A DNA stretch of 64,000 nucleotides from Primorskyibacter aestuariivivens (GCF_028023675.1 NZ_JAQIOZ010000006.1:186001-250000), one strand, 5' to 3'. Positions 50,812 to 60,434 are shown, counted from the stretch's first letter. Translations and numbers: made by a program. Notes: generated from the letters alone by a model not told the origin.

Positions 50812-51417
50812 TCACTCGCCCGGACGTTTGAGCGAAAACACCTCACGCACCACCGAGTAATCCCGGTAGCCCAACCGCGTCAGCGGGTTGAATTTGGTCA
50901 CATCGAACATGCCGTCCACCATGCAATCGTCGCGCATATGCACGCCCGTCACCTCGCCCAGCACGAGGAAATTGGCCTCGCCCTCCAGCTTGACGATCTG
51001 CGTCAGCTTGCACTCCAGCGACGCGGGGCTGTCAGCGACGCGAGAACAGGCAATCGTCTCACACTCCGCCCGACCAATCCCGGCATGGTCAAACTCATCC
51101 ACCTCGCGCGGCCACGGGCCGGAGCTTTGGTTCATCACGTCGCGCTGCCCATAGGCCACGACATTGACGCAAAAAACGCCCGTCTCGCGGATATTGGCCA
51201 CGCTGTCCTTGGTGTCGCCCCGGTCCTCCTTAGCCGAGGTCGAGGCGAACATCACCTGCGGCGGCACGTAAGCCACGGCGTTGAAAAACGAATAGGGCGC
51301 AAGATTGTCCTGCCCGTCCGCGCCACGGGTTGAAATCCAGCCGATGGGGCGGGGCGTGACGATGGCATTGAACGGGTTATGGGGCAGGCCGTGGCCGTCT
51401 TGGGGGCGGTAGAACAT
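50812..51417 (-). CDS. Flavin reductase-like domain protein
   Basis: A 201-residue FMN-binding split-barrel protein. The family blocks PRPIGWISTRGADGQDNLAPYSFFNAVAY near residue 20-50 (in part), CVNVVAYGQRDVMNQSS near 90 and LGEVTGVHMRDD near 155 are all present. Relatives reduce flavin for monooxygenases or act as flavoprotein oxidoreductases in aromatic degradation. Partner unknown. The ATG at 51417 follows AGGAAGGAA; the in-frame codon 30 bp earlier is less likely. Confidence 0.88.
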   Translation of the reverse strand: MFYRPQDGHGLPHNPFNAIVTPRPIGWISTRGADGQDNLAPYSFFNAVAYVPPQVMFASTSAKEDRGDTKDSVANIRETGVFCVNVVAYGQRDVMNQSSGPWPREVDEFDHAGIGRAECETIACSRVADSPASLECKLTQIVKLEGEANFLVLGEVTGVHMRDDCMVDGMFDVTKFNPLTRLGYRDYSVVREVFSLKRPGE

Positions 51418-51510
51418 GCGCTTGTTTCCTTCCTGTTTGCCAGACACCTAGCCGCGTGCTAACCGCGTTTCCACCCCGAACCTGTTTTCGCCCTCACCAA
51501 GGACGCCCGC

Positions 51511-51999
51511 TTGTTCCATCTTCGCCAAGAAACACCCGAGGACTGGTGGGAGGTCGAGGCCCTCTTTGACCTGAGCTTTGCGCCGGGACGCACGGCGCTC
51601 AGCTCTTATCGTCTGCGCGATGACGTGCCGCCAGTGGCCGCGCTGTCACGGGTGGCAGTGGATGAATTGGGCATCATCGGCGGCGCGATCCGCTATTGGC
51701 CCATCCGTATCGGCGGCGCGCCCGCGCTGTTGCTGGGACCGGTGGCGGTGCACCCCACGCGGCAGGCCGAGGGGCTGGGCGGGGCTCTGATCCGTGATTC
51801 GCTGGTGCGCGCGGCGGAACAGGGATGGGAACGGGTACTCTTGGTTGGCGATGCGCCCTATTACGGGCGGTTCGGGTTTGAAAAGCGTGGCGACGTGCTT
51901 ATGCCACCGCCCACCAACCCGGACCGGGTTCTGGGTTTTGCCCTGTGCGACGGGGCGTGGGATGGGGTTGCGGGTGAGGTGACGCGCTGGGTGGATTAA
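51511..51999 (+). CDS. GNAT family N-acetyltransferase
   Basis: A 162-residue acetyltransferase of the YhbS-like group. Motif A is LLLGPVAVHPTRQAEGLGGALIRDSLVRA near residue 72-100 (R-x-x-G-x-G/A pattern as QAEGLGGAL), and GDAPYYGRFGFE near 115 is the typical strand 5 and helix. TTG start at 51511 with AAGGA 8 bp upstream. Substrate unknown. Its TAA overlaps the stop of the dehydratase gene (TTAA). Confidence 0.85.
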   Translation: MFHLRQETPEDWWEVEALFDLSFAPGRTALSSYRLRDDVPPVAALSRVAVDELGIIGGAIRYWPIRIGGAPALLLGPVAVHPTRQAEGLGGALIRDSLVRAAEQGWERVLLVGDAPYYGRFGFEKRGDVLMPPPTNPDRVLGFALCDGAWDGVAGEVTRWVD

Positions 52000-52967
52000 C
52001 CTGCGATTTGCAGCGCGCGCATGAACACATCCCGGTCCACATTGCCGCCCGAGATCGTTGCGATCACCGTGTCGCCCTCCAACGCCTGCCCGTGAAACAG
52101 TGCTGCTGCCAGCGCCACCGCGCCGCCCGGCTCAGCGACGACACGCAGCCGCTCAAAAGCAAGAGCCATGGCGCGCAGTGCCTCGTCTTCGGTCACGACG
52201 ATGCCGGACGCACAGAGCCGTTGCAGGATGGGCAAGGTGATCTCGCCCGGGGTCGGAGTGACAATCGCGTCACAAAGTCCGCCGGACATTTGCGCATTGC
52301 GCTCGCGCTGCCCACTGGCCAGTGAACGCACCACGTCGTCAAACCCTTCCGGCTCTACGGGCCGCACCCGGATCTCCGGCGCATGGGCCTCCAACGCCAG
52401 CGCGATTCCAGAGGCAAAGCCGCCACCGCCGCAGCAGACCAGCATTTCGGCCCGCGTGATCCCCAGCTCCGCAGCCTGTTCAGCGATTTCCAGCCCGCAA
52501 GTACCTTGCCCGGCAATCACCTCTGGCTCGTCAAACGGTTTGATGAGCGTCAGCCCGCGTTCCCCTGCCAATCGCGCGCCGATGGCGTCACGATCCTCGG
52601 AGGCGCGGTCATAGAGCACCACCTCGCCGCCCAGGGCGCGGGTGTTGTCGATCTTCACGCGGGGCGCATCGGACGGCATGATGATCACCGCGCTGGTGCC
52701 ATGCTGGCGCGCGGCAAGCGCCACGCCCTGCGCATGGTTTCCGGATGAAAAGGCGATGACGCCCCGCGCGCGGGTGTCGGGCTCCAACGCCGAGAGCGCC
52801 GACATCGCGCCGCGATATTTGAAACTGCCCGTATGTTGCAGGCATTCCGGTTTCACCAGCACCCGCCGCCCCGCGATCTCGTCCAGAAAAGGCGAGGACA
52901 AAAGCGGCGTGCGCCGCACCGCGCCTTTGATGCGGCCGTAGGCAGCTTCGATCATGTCGATATTCAT
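51996..52967 (-). CDS. Threonine/serine dehydratase (PLP-dependent)
   Basis: A 323-residue fold-type II PLP enzyme. The PLP lysine lies in TGSFKYRGA near residue 52, the Asn-loop in SSGNHAQGVA near 75, and the phosphate-binding glycine loop in CCGGGGFASG near 175. Members deaminate threonine or serine, or racemise serine. It lacks the regulatory ACT domain of biosynthetic IlvA, so a catabolic enzyme or racemase fits. The ATG is in an ATGA overlap with the hydrolase gene upstream. Confidence 0.88.
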   Translation of the reverse strand: MNIDMIEAAYGRIKGAVRRTPLLSSPFLDEIAGRRVLVKPECLQHTGSFKYRGAMSALSALEPDTRARGVIAFSSGNHAQGVALAARQHGTSAVIIMPSDAPRVKIDNTRALGGEVVLYDRASEDRDAIGARLAGERGLTLIKPFDEPEVIAGQGTCGLEIAEQAAELGITRAEMLVCCGGGGFASGIALALEAHAPEIRVRPVEPEGFDDVVRSLASGQRERNAQMSGGLCDAIVTPTPGEITLPILQRLCASGIVVTEDEALRAMALAFERLRVVAEPGGAVALAAALFHGQALEGDTVIATISGGNVDRDVFMRALQIAG

Positions 52968-53788
52968 TGCAGGTCCTTCAGCCATGCTTGCAGCGCGGTC
53001 AATGCCTCTGGCTCATCCAGGAACGGCACATGGCCCCGGTCGGGCACGACGGCGACATGGGCATCGGGGCGGCGCTTTTGCATCTCGGCCAGAGTGGCGG
53101 GGGACAACAGGTCCGAATTTGCGCCGCGAATGATCGCCAGCGGCTTGCCTGCCAGCGCGTCATACATTGGCCAAAGATCGGGGATCGGCTGTGCCCCCGC
53201 CTCGATCACCGCGTCGCGCAGGCGCGGGTCATAGGTCAGGCTCAGACCTTCCTCGGTTTCATTGAAAAACTTCTCAACCTCCGCCCGCCAGCGTTCCGGC
53301 GGAACATTGGCAAAGCCTTTCATCACGTTCGGGCGGGCGGCCGCGGCTTCTTCATAGCTGCTCCAGATCGGCGGCTTGCCAAGATAGCCCATGATAACGT
53401 CCAGCCCTTCGTCGGCAATGACCGGCCCGATATCGTTGAGCGCCACGCCGCGCAGCACCTGCGGCGCGCCCGCAGCCAGCCCCATGGCCACCAGCCCGCC
53501 ACGCGAGGTGCCAAGCACGGCGACGCTGTCGAGCCCCAGATGCGCCAGAAGTTCCAGAACATCCTGCGCCTCGCGCGGGATGGTGTAGCTGCTGTGATCC
53601 TCAGCCCAGTCGGATTGGCCGCGCCCGCGATAATCCAAACGGATCACCCGGAAACCTGTCAGGTGCGGCAGCACGTAGTCGAAATCCCGGCTGTCGCGGG
53701 TCAGCCCCGACAGGCACAGGATGGGCAGGCCCTCGCCCTGATCATCGTAGTAGAGCTTCAGCCCGTCGGAAGTCGTGAAATGTGGCAC
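52964..53788 (-). CDS. Alpha/beta hydrolase
   Basis: A 274-residue serine hydrolase. The nucleophile elbow is GTSRGG (Ser near residue 93), an oxyanion-type LCLSGLTRDSRD near 25, the acid Asp in region DLLSPATL near 225, and His in DRGHVPFLDEP near 252. Homologues include esterases and enol-lactone hydrolases. It lies in a tight run with the HAD dehalogenase gene (3 bp gap) and the dehydratase gene (4 bp overlap), so the three are probably one transcript; a shared pathway is not evident. Confidence 0.87.
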   Translation of the reverse strand: MPHFTTSDGLKLYYDDQGEGLPILCLSGLTRDSRDFDYVLPHLTGFRVIRLDYRGRGQSDWAEDHSSYTIPREAQDVLELLAHLGLDSVAVLGTSRGGLVAMGLAAGAPQVLRGVALNDIGPVIADEGLDVIMGYLGKPPIWSSYEEAAAARPNVMKGFANVPPERWRAEVEKFFNETEEGLSLTYDPRLRDAVIEAGAQPIPDLWPMYDALAGKPLAIIRGANSDLLSPATLAEMQKRRPDAHVAVVPDRGHVPFLDEPEALTALQAWLKDLQ

Positions 53789-53791
53789 GTC

Positions 53792-54478
53792 TCAGGCTCC
53801 TGCAAGCTTGGGGATATCGGTGAGGTCGCTCATGACCTCATGCGGCTGATGCGGCAGGCGGTCCATCGGCTCGCCCGTGCGGTTGACCCAGACGGTGCGG
53901 AACCCGTAGCCCGCCGCGCCTGCCGCGTCCCAGCCGTTTGAGGACACGAACAGAACTTGGTCCGGGGTAGTGCCGAACCGCGCGCCCACCATGTCATAGA
54001 CCGCTTTCGCGGGCTTGAAGACGCCCACATCCTCGACAGACAAGACATCGTCCAGCCAGTCGCCAACCCCGGCAAAATCCACCGCGCCTTCGAGCATGTC
54101 GGGCGAGCCGTTGGACAGGATCGCGGTATTCAGCCCCATGGCCTTGAGCGTGGCCAGCATTTTGGGGACTTCCTTGTACGCCGCCAGTTCCCAATAGAGC
54201 GCCAGAAGCGTTTCGCGCAGAACCGGGTCATCGCCCAACCCATGCCGCTCCATCGCCCAGTCGAGCCCATCCTGCGTGACCTGCCAGAATGGGCAGTGTT
54301 CGCCTGTGATGGCGCGCAGCCAGGTGTATTGCAGCTGTTTGAGCCGCCAGTCATTGGCGAGGCCGGGCCATTTGTCGGCCCAGTGCTCCTGTCCCGGTTG
54401 TTCAGCGGCTTGACGTGCGGCGGCGGAGACATCGAACAGCGTGCCATAAGCGTCGAAAATGCAGGTGGTGATGGTCAT
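53792..54478 (-). CDS. Haloacid dehalogenase, type II
   Basis: A 228-residue HAD enzyme that replaces the halogen of 2-haloacids by hydroxyl. The nucleophilic Asp is in CIFDAYGTLFD at residues 6-16. The type II helical cap follows, with the halide-binding Trp/Arg region WLRAITGEHCPFW, SNGSPDML near 115, KPAKAVYD near 150 and FVSSNGWDAAGA near 173, where the Ser-Ser-Asn-x-x-Asp motif is diagnostic of L-2-haloacid dehalogenases. First gene of the three-gene run. Confidence 0.9.
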   Translation of the reverse strand: MTITTCIFDAYGTLFDVSAAARQAAEQPGQEHWADKWPGLANDWRLKQLQYTWLRAITGEHCPFWQVTQDGLDWAMERHGLGDDPVLRETLLALYWELAAYKEVPKMLATLKAMGLNTAILSNGSPDMLEGAVDFAGVGDWLDDVLSVEDVGVFKPAKAVYDMVGARFGTTPDQVLFVSSNGWDAAGAAGYGFRTVWVNRTGEPMDRLPHQPHEVMSDLTDIPKLAGA

Positions 54479-54567
54479 ATTTTTCTCCCGTTGGCAGTGA
54501 AAGTGGCACGGCAGGGCGAGCGGGAAAAGGGCGTTTCATGTTTTGCTGCCCGGTGGGTCGGGACCGG

Positions 54568-54611
54568 GCAAATTTTTTCGGAAAAATTTGCAAGAAAATT
54601 GGAATTTTCTT
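54568..54611. repeat. Double-hairpin intergenic element, AT-rich relative
   Basis: Two adjacent stems, GCAAATTTTT/AAAAATTTGC (10 bp, loop TCGG) and AAGAAAATT/AATTTTCTT, stand in the 260-bp gap between the HAD and FKBP genes. The plan matches the 45-bp repeats at 8323 and 58087, but the sequence is more AT-rich. Confidence 0.65.
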
Positions 54612-54738
54612 GGCTGCAATCGGCAATGGTCCGTTGTTTGCCATCCCGCGCGCTCTCGGCTAGACTTGGCCCATCCACGGAGCACCCGTCAGAGCGGCGG
54701 CCTCCACATTTCTTCCCCCCTGAAAAATCGGAGTCCTT

Positions 54739-55173
54739 ATGGCCCAGGTCAAAACTGGCGACACTGTCGCTATTCATTACACCGGAACGCTCGCTGACGG
54801 CGCGACCTTTGACAGCTCGCAGGGCCGCGACCCGCTGGAATTCCAGGTCGGCTCCGGCCAGATCATTCCCGGCCTCGACAAGGCCCTGCCCGGCATGGAA
54901 GTCGGTGACAAGAAAACCGTCGAAGTGCCCTGTGACGAAGCCTATGGCCAACCCGACCCCAACGCCCAGCAGGCCGTGCCGCGCGGTGAGATCCCCGACA
55001 ATATCCCGCTTGATCTGGGCACTCAGTTGCAGGTGCAGACCCCCACGGGGCAGGTCATGCCGGTGACCGTAGTCGAAGTGACCGACGAGCAGGTGACGCT
55101 GGACGCCAACCACCCGCTGGCGGGCAAGGACCTGACCTTTGCCATCGAACTGGTGGAGATCAAGGCGGCCTGA
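54739..55173 (+). CDS. FKBP-type peptidyl-prolyl isomerase, SlyD-like
   Basis: A 144-residue cytoplasmic isomerase and chaperone. FKBP core HYTGTLADGATFDSSQGRDPLEF near residue 13-35 (in part), GQIIPGLDKALPGMEVGDKK near 45 and the insert-in-flap domain from about 70 to 120. The His-rich metal-binding tail of E. coli SlyD is missing, as in most alphaproteobacterial copies. A UUCG-capped terminator lies 22 bp after the stop, so it is probably a single-gene unit. Confidence 0.92.
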   Translation: MAQVKTGDTVAIHYTGTLADGATFDSSQGRDPLEFQVGSGQIIPGLDKALPGMEVGDKKTVEVPCDEAYGQPDPNAQQAVPRGEIPDNIPLDLGTQLQVQTPTGQVMPVTVVEVTDEQVTLDANHPLAGKDLTFAIELVEIKAA

Positions 55174-55194
55174 TCGCCATTCGCAAGCCGTTTC

Positions 55195-55224
55195 AAGGGC
55201 GTCCTTCGGGGCGCCCTTTTTTTT
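55195..55224 (+). terminator. Rho-independent terminator of the FKBP gene
   Basis: AAGGGCGTCC and GGGCGCCCTT form a 10-bp stem with one wobble and a TTCG loop, followed by eight T residues. Confidence 0.93.
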
Positions 55225-55316
55225 CTGTGTGACGGGCCGCTTGCCCTGCCAAAACGGGATTGCAACTGCGCCATGCCCCGGCAATCATCCACCGGCGCAA
55301 AACTCGGGAGGGCAGC

Positions 55317-56282
55317 ATGGCACATGGATATGAAGGCGGCAGGCTGGACCTGCCTTTCGTTGGAATCTCGACCTTTGGCAAACGGCCCTATCAGCCGGAT
55401 TGGTCCGCCATCGACGCGGATGCCTGCATCCTCGGCGCGCCGTTCGATTTCGGCACGCAGTGGCGCGCAGGCGCACGGTTCGGTCCGCGCGGGGTGCGCG
55501 AGGCGTCGACCCTGTTCAGCTTTGGCCATGCGGGCGCCTATGACCACGAGGATGACGCCACGTACCTGCCCGAGAGCGTGCGTATCGTGGATATCGGCGA
55601 CGCCGATATCGTGCATACGGATACCACCAAAAGCCACGCAAATATCGAGGCGGGCGTGCGCGCGATCCTCGGGGCGGGCGCGTTGCCGGTGGTCATTGGC
55701 GGCGATCATTCGGTCAATATTCCCTGCATCAACGCGTTCGACGGGCAGGGCGACATTCATATCCTGCAGATCGACGCGCATCTGGATTTCGTCGATGAAC
55801 GTCACGGGGTGCGGTTTGGTCATGGCAACCCGATGCGGCGCGCAGCCGAGAAACCCTATGTCACAGGTCTGACCCAGGTGGGTATCCGCAACGTGTCCTC
55901 GACCGCGCGCGAAGGCTATGCCGATGCCCGCGCCATGGGCTCGGATATCCTTTCGGTGCGGCAGGCACGCAAGCTTGGCCCCGAGGCGGTCATCGCGCGC
56001 ATCCCCGAAGGCGCGCGGGTCTATGTCACCATCGACATTGACGGCTTCTGCCCGTCCATTGCACCCGGGACCGGCACGCCCAGCCATGGCGGGTTTCTGT
56101 ATTACGACGTGCTGGAAATGTTGCAGGCATTGACCAAACGCCACGAGGTGGTGGGCATGGACCTTGTCGAAGTGGCCCCGGATTACGACCCGACCGGCAG
56201 CACCTCGATTCTTGCCGCGCAGATTCTGCTGAATTTTCTGGGCTTTATCTTTCACGAACGCAAGCTAGGCTCTGCGACCTGA
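55317..56282 (+). CDS. Agmatinase / ureohydrolase family protein
   Basis: A 321-residue member of the arginase family. Mn-binding blocks are GGDHSVNIP near residue 128, QIDAHLDF near 150 and TIDIDGFCPSIAPGTGTPSHGG near 245. Compared with the usual DxDxxDP segment, the Pro-preceding Asp is Cys (GFCP), although both metal Asp residues are kept. Agmatinase gives putrescine and urea; guanidinobutyrase or related activities are possible. GGGAGGG precedes the ATG at 55317. The aldo/keto reductase gene follows 18 bp later. Confidence 0.88.
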   Translation: MAHGYEGGRLDLPFVGISTFGKRPYQPDWSAIDADACILGAPFDFGTQWRAGARFGPRGVREASTLFSFGHAGAYDHEDDATYLPESVRIVDIGDADIVHTDTTKSHANIEAGVRAILGAGALPVVIGGDHSVNIPCINAFDGQGDIHILQIDAHLDFVDERHGVRFGHGNPMRRAAEKPYVTGLTQVGIRNVSSTAREGYADARAMGSDILSVRQARKLGPEAVIARIPEGARVYVTIDIDGFCPSIAPGTGTPSHGGFLYYDVLEMLQALTKRHEVVGMDLVEVAPDYDPTGSTSILAAQILLNFLGFIFHERKLGSAT

Positions 56283-56300
56283 CAAAGAGGGAACCGCGAC

Positions 56301-57350
56301 ATGAAAAAGAACCCGCTTGGGCGGACCGGGATATCCGTGACAGAACTGTGCCTTGGCACGATGACATTCGGCACGCAGACCACCTCTGACGAGGCGCATG
56401 CCCAGATCGACATGGCGTTGGATCGCGGCATCAATTTTGTCGACACGGCAGAAATGTATCCGGTCAACCCGGTGGCCAAAGAGACCATTGGCCGGACCGA
56501 GGAGATTGTCGGCGACTGGATTGCAGCCTCTGGACGGCGGTCGGACATGATCCTTGCCACCAAGCATTCGGGCGAGGGGATGCGTTTTGTTCGTGATGGC
56601 GCGCCGATCTCTTCGAAGACCATTCGCGAGACGCTTGAGGGGTCGCTCAAGCGTCTGAAGACGGATTACGTGGACCTGTATCAGTTTCACTGGCCGAACC
56701 GTGGGTCCTATATGTTCCGCAAGAACTGGGCCTATGATCCGTCCGCGTCTGGCTGGGACCGGACACGGATTGTCGAGAATATCGAAGAGTGCCTTGGCGC
56801 ATTGCAGGATGAAGTGCAGCGCGGCACGATCCGTGCCTTTGGCCTCTCCAATGAAAGTGCCTGGGGCACGACGCAATGGATCGAGGCGGCTGCGCGCGTG
56901 GGCGGACCGCGGGTGGCGTCCCTGCAAAACGAATATTCCTTGATGTGCCGTATGGCCGATACCGACGTTGCCGAGATGTGCGTGCACGAGGATGTCGGGC
57001 TTTTGCCATTCTCGCCGCTGGCCTGCGGATATTTGACAGGAAAATACAGCGGTGGCGCGGTGCCCGATGGGTCGCGTATGTCGCTGTCGCCGCAAATGGG
57101 CGGGCGGCGCAATGACCGGGCCATGGAGATCGCAGATAAATACGTGGCGCTGGCGGGCGCGCATGGCGTGGACCCGATCCATATGGCGCTTGCCTGGTCC
57201 GCACGACGGCCCTTTGTGGCGTCGAGTATCTTTGGCGCGACGACATTGGCGCAGCTCGATCATGCTCTGGGGGCGGCGGACATCGTCCTGTCCGACGAGC
57301 TTATGGCCGCGCTGGATGATCTGCACCGCGCGAACCCGATGCCCTATTGA
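56301..57350 (+). CDS. Aldo/keto reductase (Tas-like)
   Basis: A 349-residue NADP-dependent oxidoreductase with a TIM-barrel. The catalytic tetrad residues appear as Asp in FVDTAEMYP, Tyr in the same motif, Lys in ILATKHS and His in DLYQFHWP. The C-terminal NADP motif is SSIFGATTLAQLDHAL near 305. Length and the long insert after the DLYQFH strand match the Tas group. It may be co-transcribed with the ureohydrolase, though no shared pathway is known. Confidence 0.92.
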   Translation: MKKNPLGRTGISVTELCLGTMTFGTQTTSDEAHAQIDMALDRGINFVDTAEMYPVNPVAKETIGRTEEIVGDWIAASGRRSDMILATKHSGEGMRFVRDGAPISSKTIRETLEGSLKRLKTDYVDLYQFHWPNRGSYMFRKNWAYDPSASGWDRTRIVENIEECLGALQDEVQRGTIRAFGLSNESAWGTTQWIEAAARVGGPRVASLQNEYSLMCRMADTDVAEMCVHEDVGLLPFSPLACGYLTGKYSGGAVPDGSRMSLSPQMGGRRNDRAMEIADKYVALAGAHGVDPIHMALAWSARRPFVASSIFGATTLAQLDHALGAADIVLSDELMAALDDLHRANPMPY

Positions 57351-57422
57351 TCAGCGCCTGACGCGTTAACAAAGCTTAACATTTCCCTTGAGGGTAGCCC
57401 AAGCTGCCGTCAGATTAACGAA

Positions 57423-58085
57423 ATGTTAAGACTTTGTTCGATCCTTGTTCTTTGCGCGGCGGCCAGCGGCGTTTTCGCTGCGCCTTCGTCGGTCTCCGGC
57501 CCAGTCCGGGTTGTTGACGGTGATACGATTGAAATCGCGGGCCACAAGGTGCGTCTTTTCGGGATTGATGCGGTCGAACGTGATCAGACCTGCCGCCACC
57601 CGACGCGCGGCGAATGGCCTTGTGGCGCAGAGGTGGCACGCGTGTTGGCGGGGTTGATCGACGGGCAGGCCGCGACGTGTGAAAGCCGGGGTGTCGACCG
57701 GTATGGGCGCATGCTGGGCATCTGCCGGATCAACGGACAGGATGTCGGCGCAGCACTGGTCGAGGCCGGTTGGGCTTTTGCCTACAAGAAATACTCGACC
57801 CTTTATGTGCGGGAAGAGCAGCGAGCGCTTCACGCTGGGCGTGGGCTCTGGACGTCGGTCGTGGTGCAGCCATCGCAATACCGCGCGTCAAAGCGCGCAC
57901 CGGTTCAGGTTGCGCCCTCAGGCTGCCCGATCAAGGGCAATATCTCGGCGGATGGGAAGCGCATTTACCACCTTCCGGGGCAGGCGTTTTACAGTCGGAC
58001 GCGGATATCCGAGACCAAAGGTGAGCGGTGGTTCTGTACGGAATATGCCGCGCGCATGGCCGGTTGGCGCAGGGCGCGGCAGTAG
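57423..58085 (+). CDS. Secreted thermonuclease-like protein with C-terminal sunset domain
   Basis: A 220-residue protein. The signal peptide ends GVFAA. The SNase domain (about 27-140) has the catalytic pattern VRVVDGDTIEI, RLFGIDAVE and VDRYGRMLG, with Arg in each key place. The C-terminal 55 residues (GCPIKGNIS; IYHLPGQAFYSRT; GERWFCTEYAARMAGWR) form a sunset-type domain with two Cys. It likely degrades extracellular or periplasmic DNA and RNA. The ATG lies right after a low-GC run; no strong ribosome site. Confidence 0.87.
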   Translation: MLRLCSILVLCAAASGVFAAPSSVSGPVRVVDGDTIEIAGHKVRLFGIDAVERDQTCRHPTRGEWPCGAEVARVLAGLIDGQAATCESRGVDRYGRMLGICRINGQDVGAALVEAGWAFAYKKYSTLYVREEQRALHAGRGLWTSVVVQPSQYRASKRAPVQVAPSGCPIKGNISADGKRIYHLPGQAFYSRTRISETKGERWFCTEYAARMAGWRRARQ

Positions 58086-58086
58086 C

Positions 58087-58131
58087 GATTTCTTTCGAAG
58101 AAATCGGACCGAAATCTTTTGAAGATTTCGG
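58087..58131. repeat. Double-hairpin intergenic repeat, copy B
   Basis: A 45-bp element that matches copy A (8323-8367) at 42 of 45 bases and keeps both stems. It starts 2 bp after the nuclease stop codon and is followed by a terminator. Confidence 0.8.
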
Positions 58132-58135
58132 GTCT

Positions 58136-58174
58136 CCCGGGGCCAGTCAGTTAGGCCAGCCCCGGGTCTTTCTC
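58136..58174 (+). terminator. Terminator of the nuclease gene
   Basis: CCCGGGGC (58136-58143) pairs with GCCCCGGG (58159-58166), and TCTTTCTC follows. It lies between convergent genes and may also slow transcription from the mutase side. Confidence 0.6.
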
Positions 58175-60302
58175 AGCTACGCGCTTCGCGGATCAGCCGC
58201 AGGATGTCCTGGGCCGCTTCGGGGATATTGGTGCCCGGGCCAAAGATCGCCTTGACGCCCGCCTTTTGCAGGAATTCGTAATCCTGCTGTGGGATGACGC
58301 CGCCGCAGATCACGATGATATCGCCCGCGTCATTTGCTTTGAGCGCCTCGATCAGCTGCGGGGCCAGCGTCTTGTGCCCGGCGGCCTGCGAGGAGATGCC
58401 CACCACATGCACGTCATTGTCGATGGCGTCCTGTGCGGCCTCTTCCGGCGTCTGGAAGAGCGGGCCGACATCCACGTCAAAGCCGATATCGGCGAATGCG
58501 GTGGCGATTACCTTTGCACCGCGGTCATGGCCGTCCTGGCCCATCTTGACCACCAGCATACGCGGGCGGCGGCCTTCGTCCTCGGCGAAATCCTCGACCG
58601 ATTTCTGGATCGCGGCAAATCCTTCGTCGCCTTCATAGGCCTTGCCATAAACGCCCGCCAGCGTCTTGACCTCGGCGCGGTGCCGTCCGAATACTTTTTC
58701 CATCGCCATGCTGATTTCCCCCACGCTGGCGCGTGCCCGGGCTGCTTCCACAGCCGCTTCCAACAGATTGCCGCCCTCTGTGGTGCGGCGGGTCAGTTCC
58801 TCAAGCGCCGCGTCACAGGCGGCCTGATCGCGCTCACCACGGATGCGCTCCAGCCGCGCGATCTGGCTTTCGCGCACGGCGACGTTGTCGACATCGAGAA
58901 TGTCGATCGGGTCTTCCTTGTCCTTGCGATACTTGTTGACGCCGACGATCACCTCGTCGCCCCGGTCGATCATCGCCTGACGGGTGGCGGCGGTCTCTTC
59001 GATGCGCAGCTTGGGCATGCCGGAGGCCACGGCCTTGGTCATGCCGCCCATCTCTTCGACCTCTTCCATCAGCGCCCAGGCTTTGTCGGCCAGTTCAGCG
59101 GTGAGGCTTTCGACGTAGTAGGAGCCAGCCAGCGGGTCGACCACATTGGTGACGCCGGTCTCTTCCTGCAGGATCAGTTGGGTGTTGCGCGCGATCCGGG
59201 CCGAGAAATCGGTGGGCAGGGCGATGGCTTCGTCCAGCGCGTTGGTGTGCAGCGACTGCGTGCCGCCCAACACCGCCGACATCGCCTCGTAGGCGGTGCG
59301 GATGACGTTGTTGTAGGGGTCCTGCTCCTGAAGGCTGACACCGGATGTCTGGCAATGGGTGCGCAGCATCTTGGAGCGGTCGTTCTTGGCCCCGAACTCG
59401 GTCATGACCCGATGCCAGAGCAGACGCGCGGCGCGCAGCTTGGCGGCTTCCATGAAGAAATTCATGCCGATGGCAAAGAAAAAGGACAGGCGGCCTGCGA
59501 ACTTGTCGACATCCATGCCTGCATTGATTGCCGCACGCACATATTCGCGCCCGTCCGCCAGCGTATAGGCCAGCTCCTGAACAAGGTTCGCGCCAGCCTC
59601 CTGCATGTGATAGCCGGAGATCGAAATCGAGTTGAATTTCGGCATCTCGTTCGAGGTGTATTCGATGATATCTGAGATGATCCGCATTGAGGGCTCGGGC
59701 GGGTAGATATAGGTGTTGCGCACCATGAATTCTTTCAGAATGTCGTTCTGAATAGTGCCCGCGAGCAGCGATTTGTCATGGCCCTGCTCTTCGCCGGTCA
59801 CGATGAAATTCGCGAGGATCGGGATCACCGCGCCGTTCATCGTCATCGACACCGACACCTTGTCCAACGGGATGCCGTCAAACAGGATCTTCATGTCCTC
59901 GACGCTGTCAATCGCCACACCGGCCTTGCCCACATCGCCGACCACGCGGGGGTGGTCGCTGTCATAGCCGCGGTGGGTCGCAAGGTCGAAAGCGACCGAG
60001 ACGCCCTGTTGCCCGGCGGCGAGGTTGCGGCGGTAGAAGGCGTTGGATTCCTCGGCCGTGGAAAAGCCCGCATATTGCCGGATGGTCCAGGGGCGGCCCG
60101 CATACATCGTGGCCTTGGGGCCGCGCGTAAAGGGCGCAAAACCGGGCAGGGAACCCAGATGCGGCAGGTCCTTGGTATCTTCTTCGGTGTAAAGCGGCTC
60201 GACCTCGATGCCTTCAAGGGTCTTCCAGGTCAGGTCTTCCAGCGGGCGGCCCCGCAGTTCCTTTTCGGCGAGTGCTTTCCAGTCATCCTTGCTCTGGGTC
60301 AT
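58173..60302 (-). CDS. scpA: Methylmalonyl-CoA mutase
   Basis: A 709-residue adenosylcobalamin enzyme that turns methylmalonyl-CoA into succinyl-CoA, the last step of propionate entry to the TCA cycle. The substrate-binding barrel has the substrate and tyrosine motif [16 protein letters not shown] near residue 65-85. The C-terminal B12 domain has the cobalt His motif [11 protein letters not shown] near 583 and [11 protein letters not shown] near 630. It is a single-chain (MutB-like plus cobalamin domain) form. Works with pccA (61917) after the epimerase, which is not in the window. Confidence 0.95.
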   Translation of the reverse strand: MTQSKDDWKALAEKELRGRPLEDLTWKTLEGIEVEPLYTEEDTKDLPHLGSLPGFAPFTRGPKATMYAGRPWTIRQYAGFSTAEESNAFYRRNLAAGQQGVSVAFDLATHRGYDSDHPRVVGDVGKAGVAIDSVEDMKILFDGIPLDKVSVSMTMNGAVIPILANFIVTGEEQGHDKSLLAGTIQNDILKEFMVRNTYIYPPEPSMRIISDIIEYTSNEMPKFNSISISGYHMQEAGANLVQELAYTLADGREYVRAAINAGMDVDKFAGRLSFFFAIGMNFFMEAAKLRAARLLWHRVMTEFGAKNDRSKMLRTHCQTSGVSLQEQDPYNNVIRTAYEAMSAVLGGTQSLHTNALDEAIALPTDFSARIARNTQLILQEETGVTNVVDPLAGSYYVESLTAELADKAWALMEEVEEMGGMTKAVASGMPKLRIEETAATRQAMIDRGDEVIVGVNKYRKDKEDPIDILDVDNVAVRESQIARLERIRGERDQAACDAALEELTRRTTEGGNLLEAAVEAARARASVGEISMAMEKVFGRHRAEVKTLAGVYGKAYEGDEGFAAIQKSVEDFAEDEGRRPRMLVVKMGQDGHDRGAKVIATAFADIGFDVDVGPLFQTPEEAAQDAIDNDVHVVGISSQAAGHKTLAPQLIEALKANDAGDIIVICGGVIPQQDYEFLQKAGVKAIFGPGTNIPEAAQDILRLIREARS

Positions 60303-60434
60303 CTGTGGTCCTTTCGTTTACGGGGCAGGGCCGGGGAGGGGCGCTGCGAAATGGGGTTGTCTTGACGTATGGTCACGCCATTCTGTGTCGTAATCGGGGG
60401 AGAAGCCCCTATATGCTTGGAACGAGGAGAAAAG

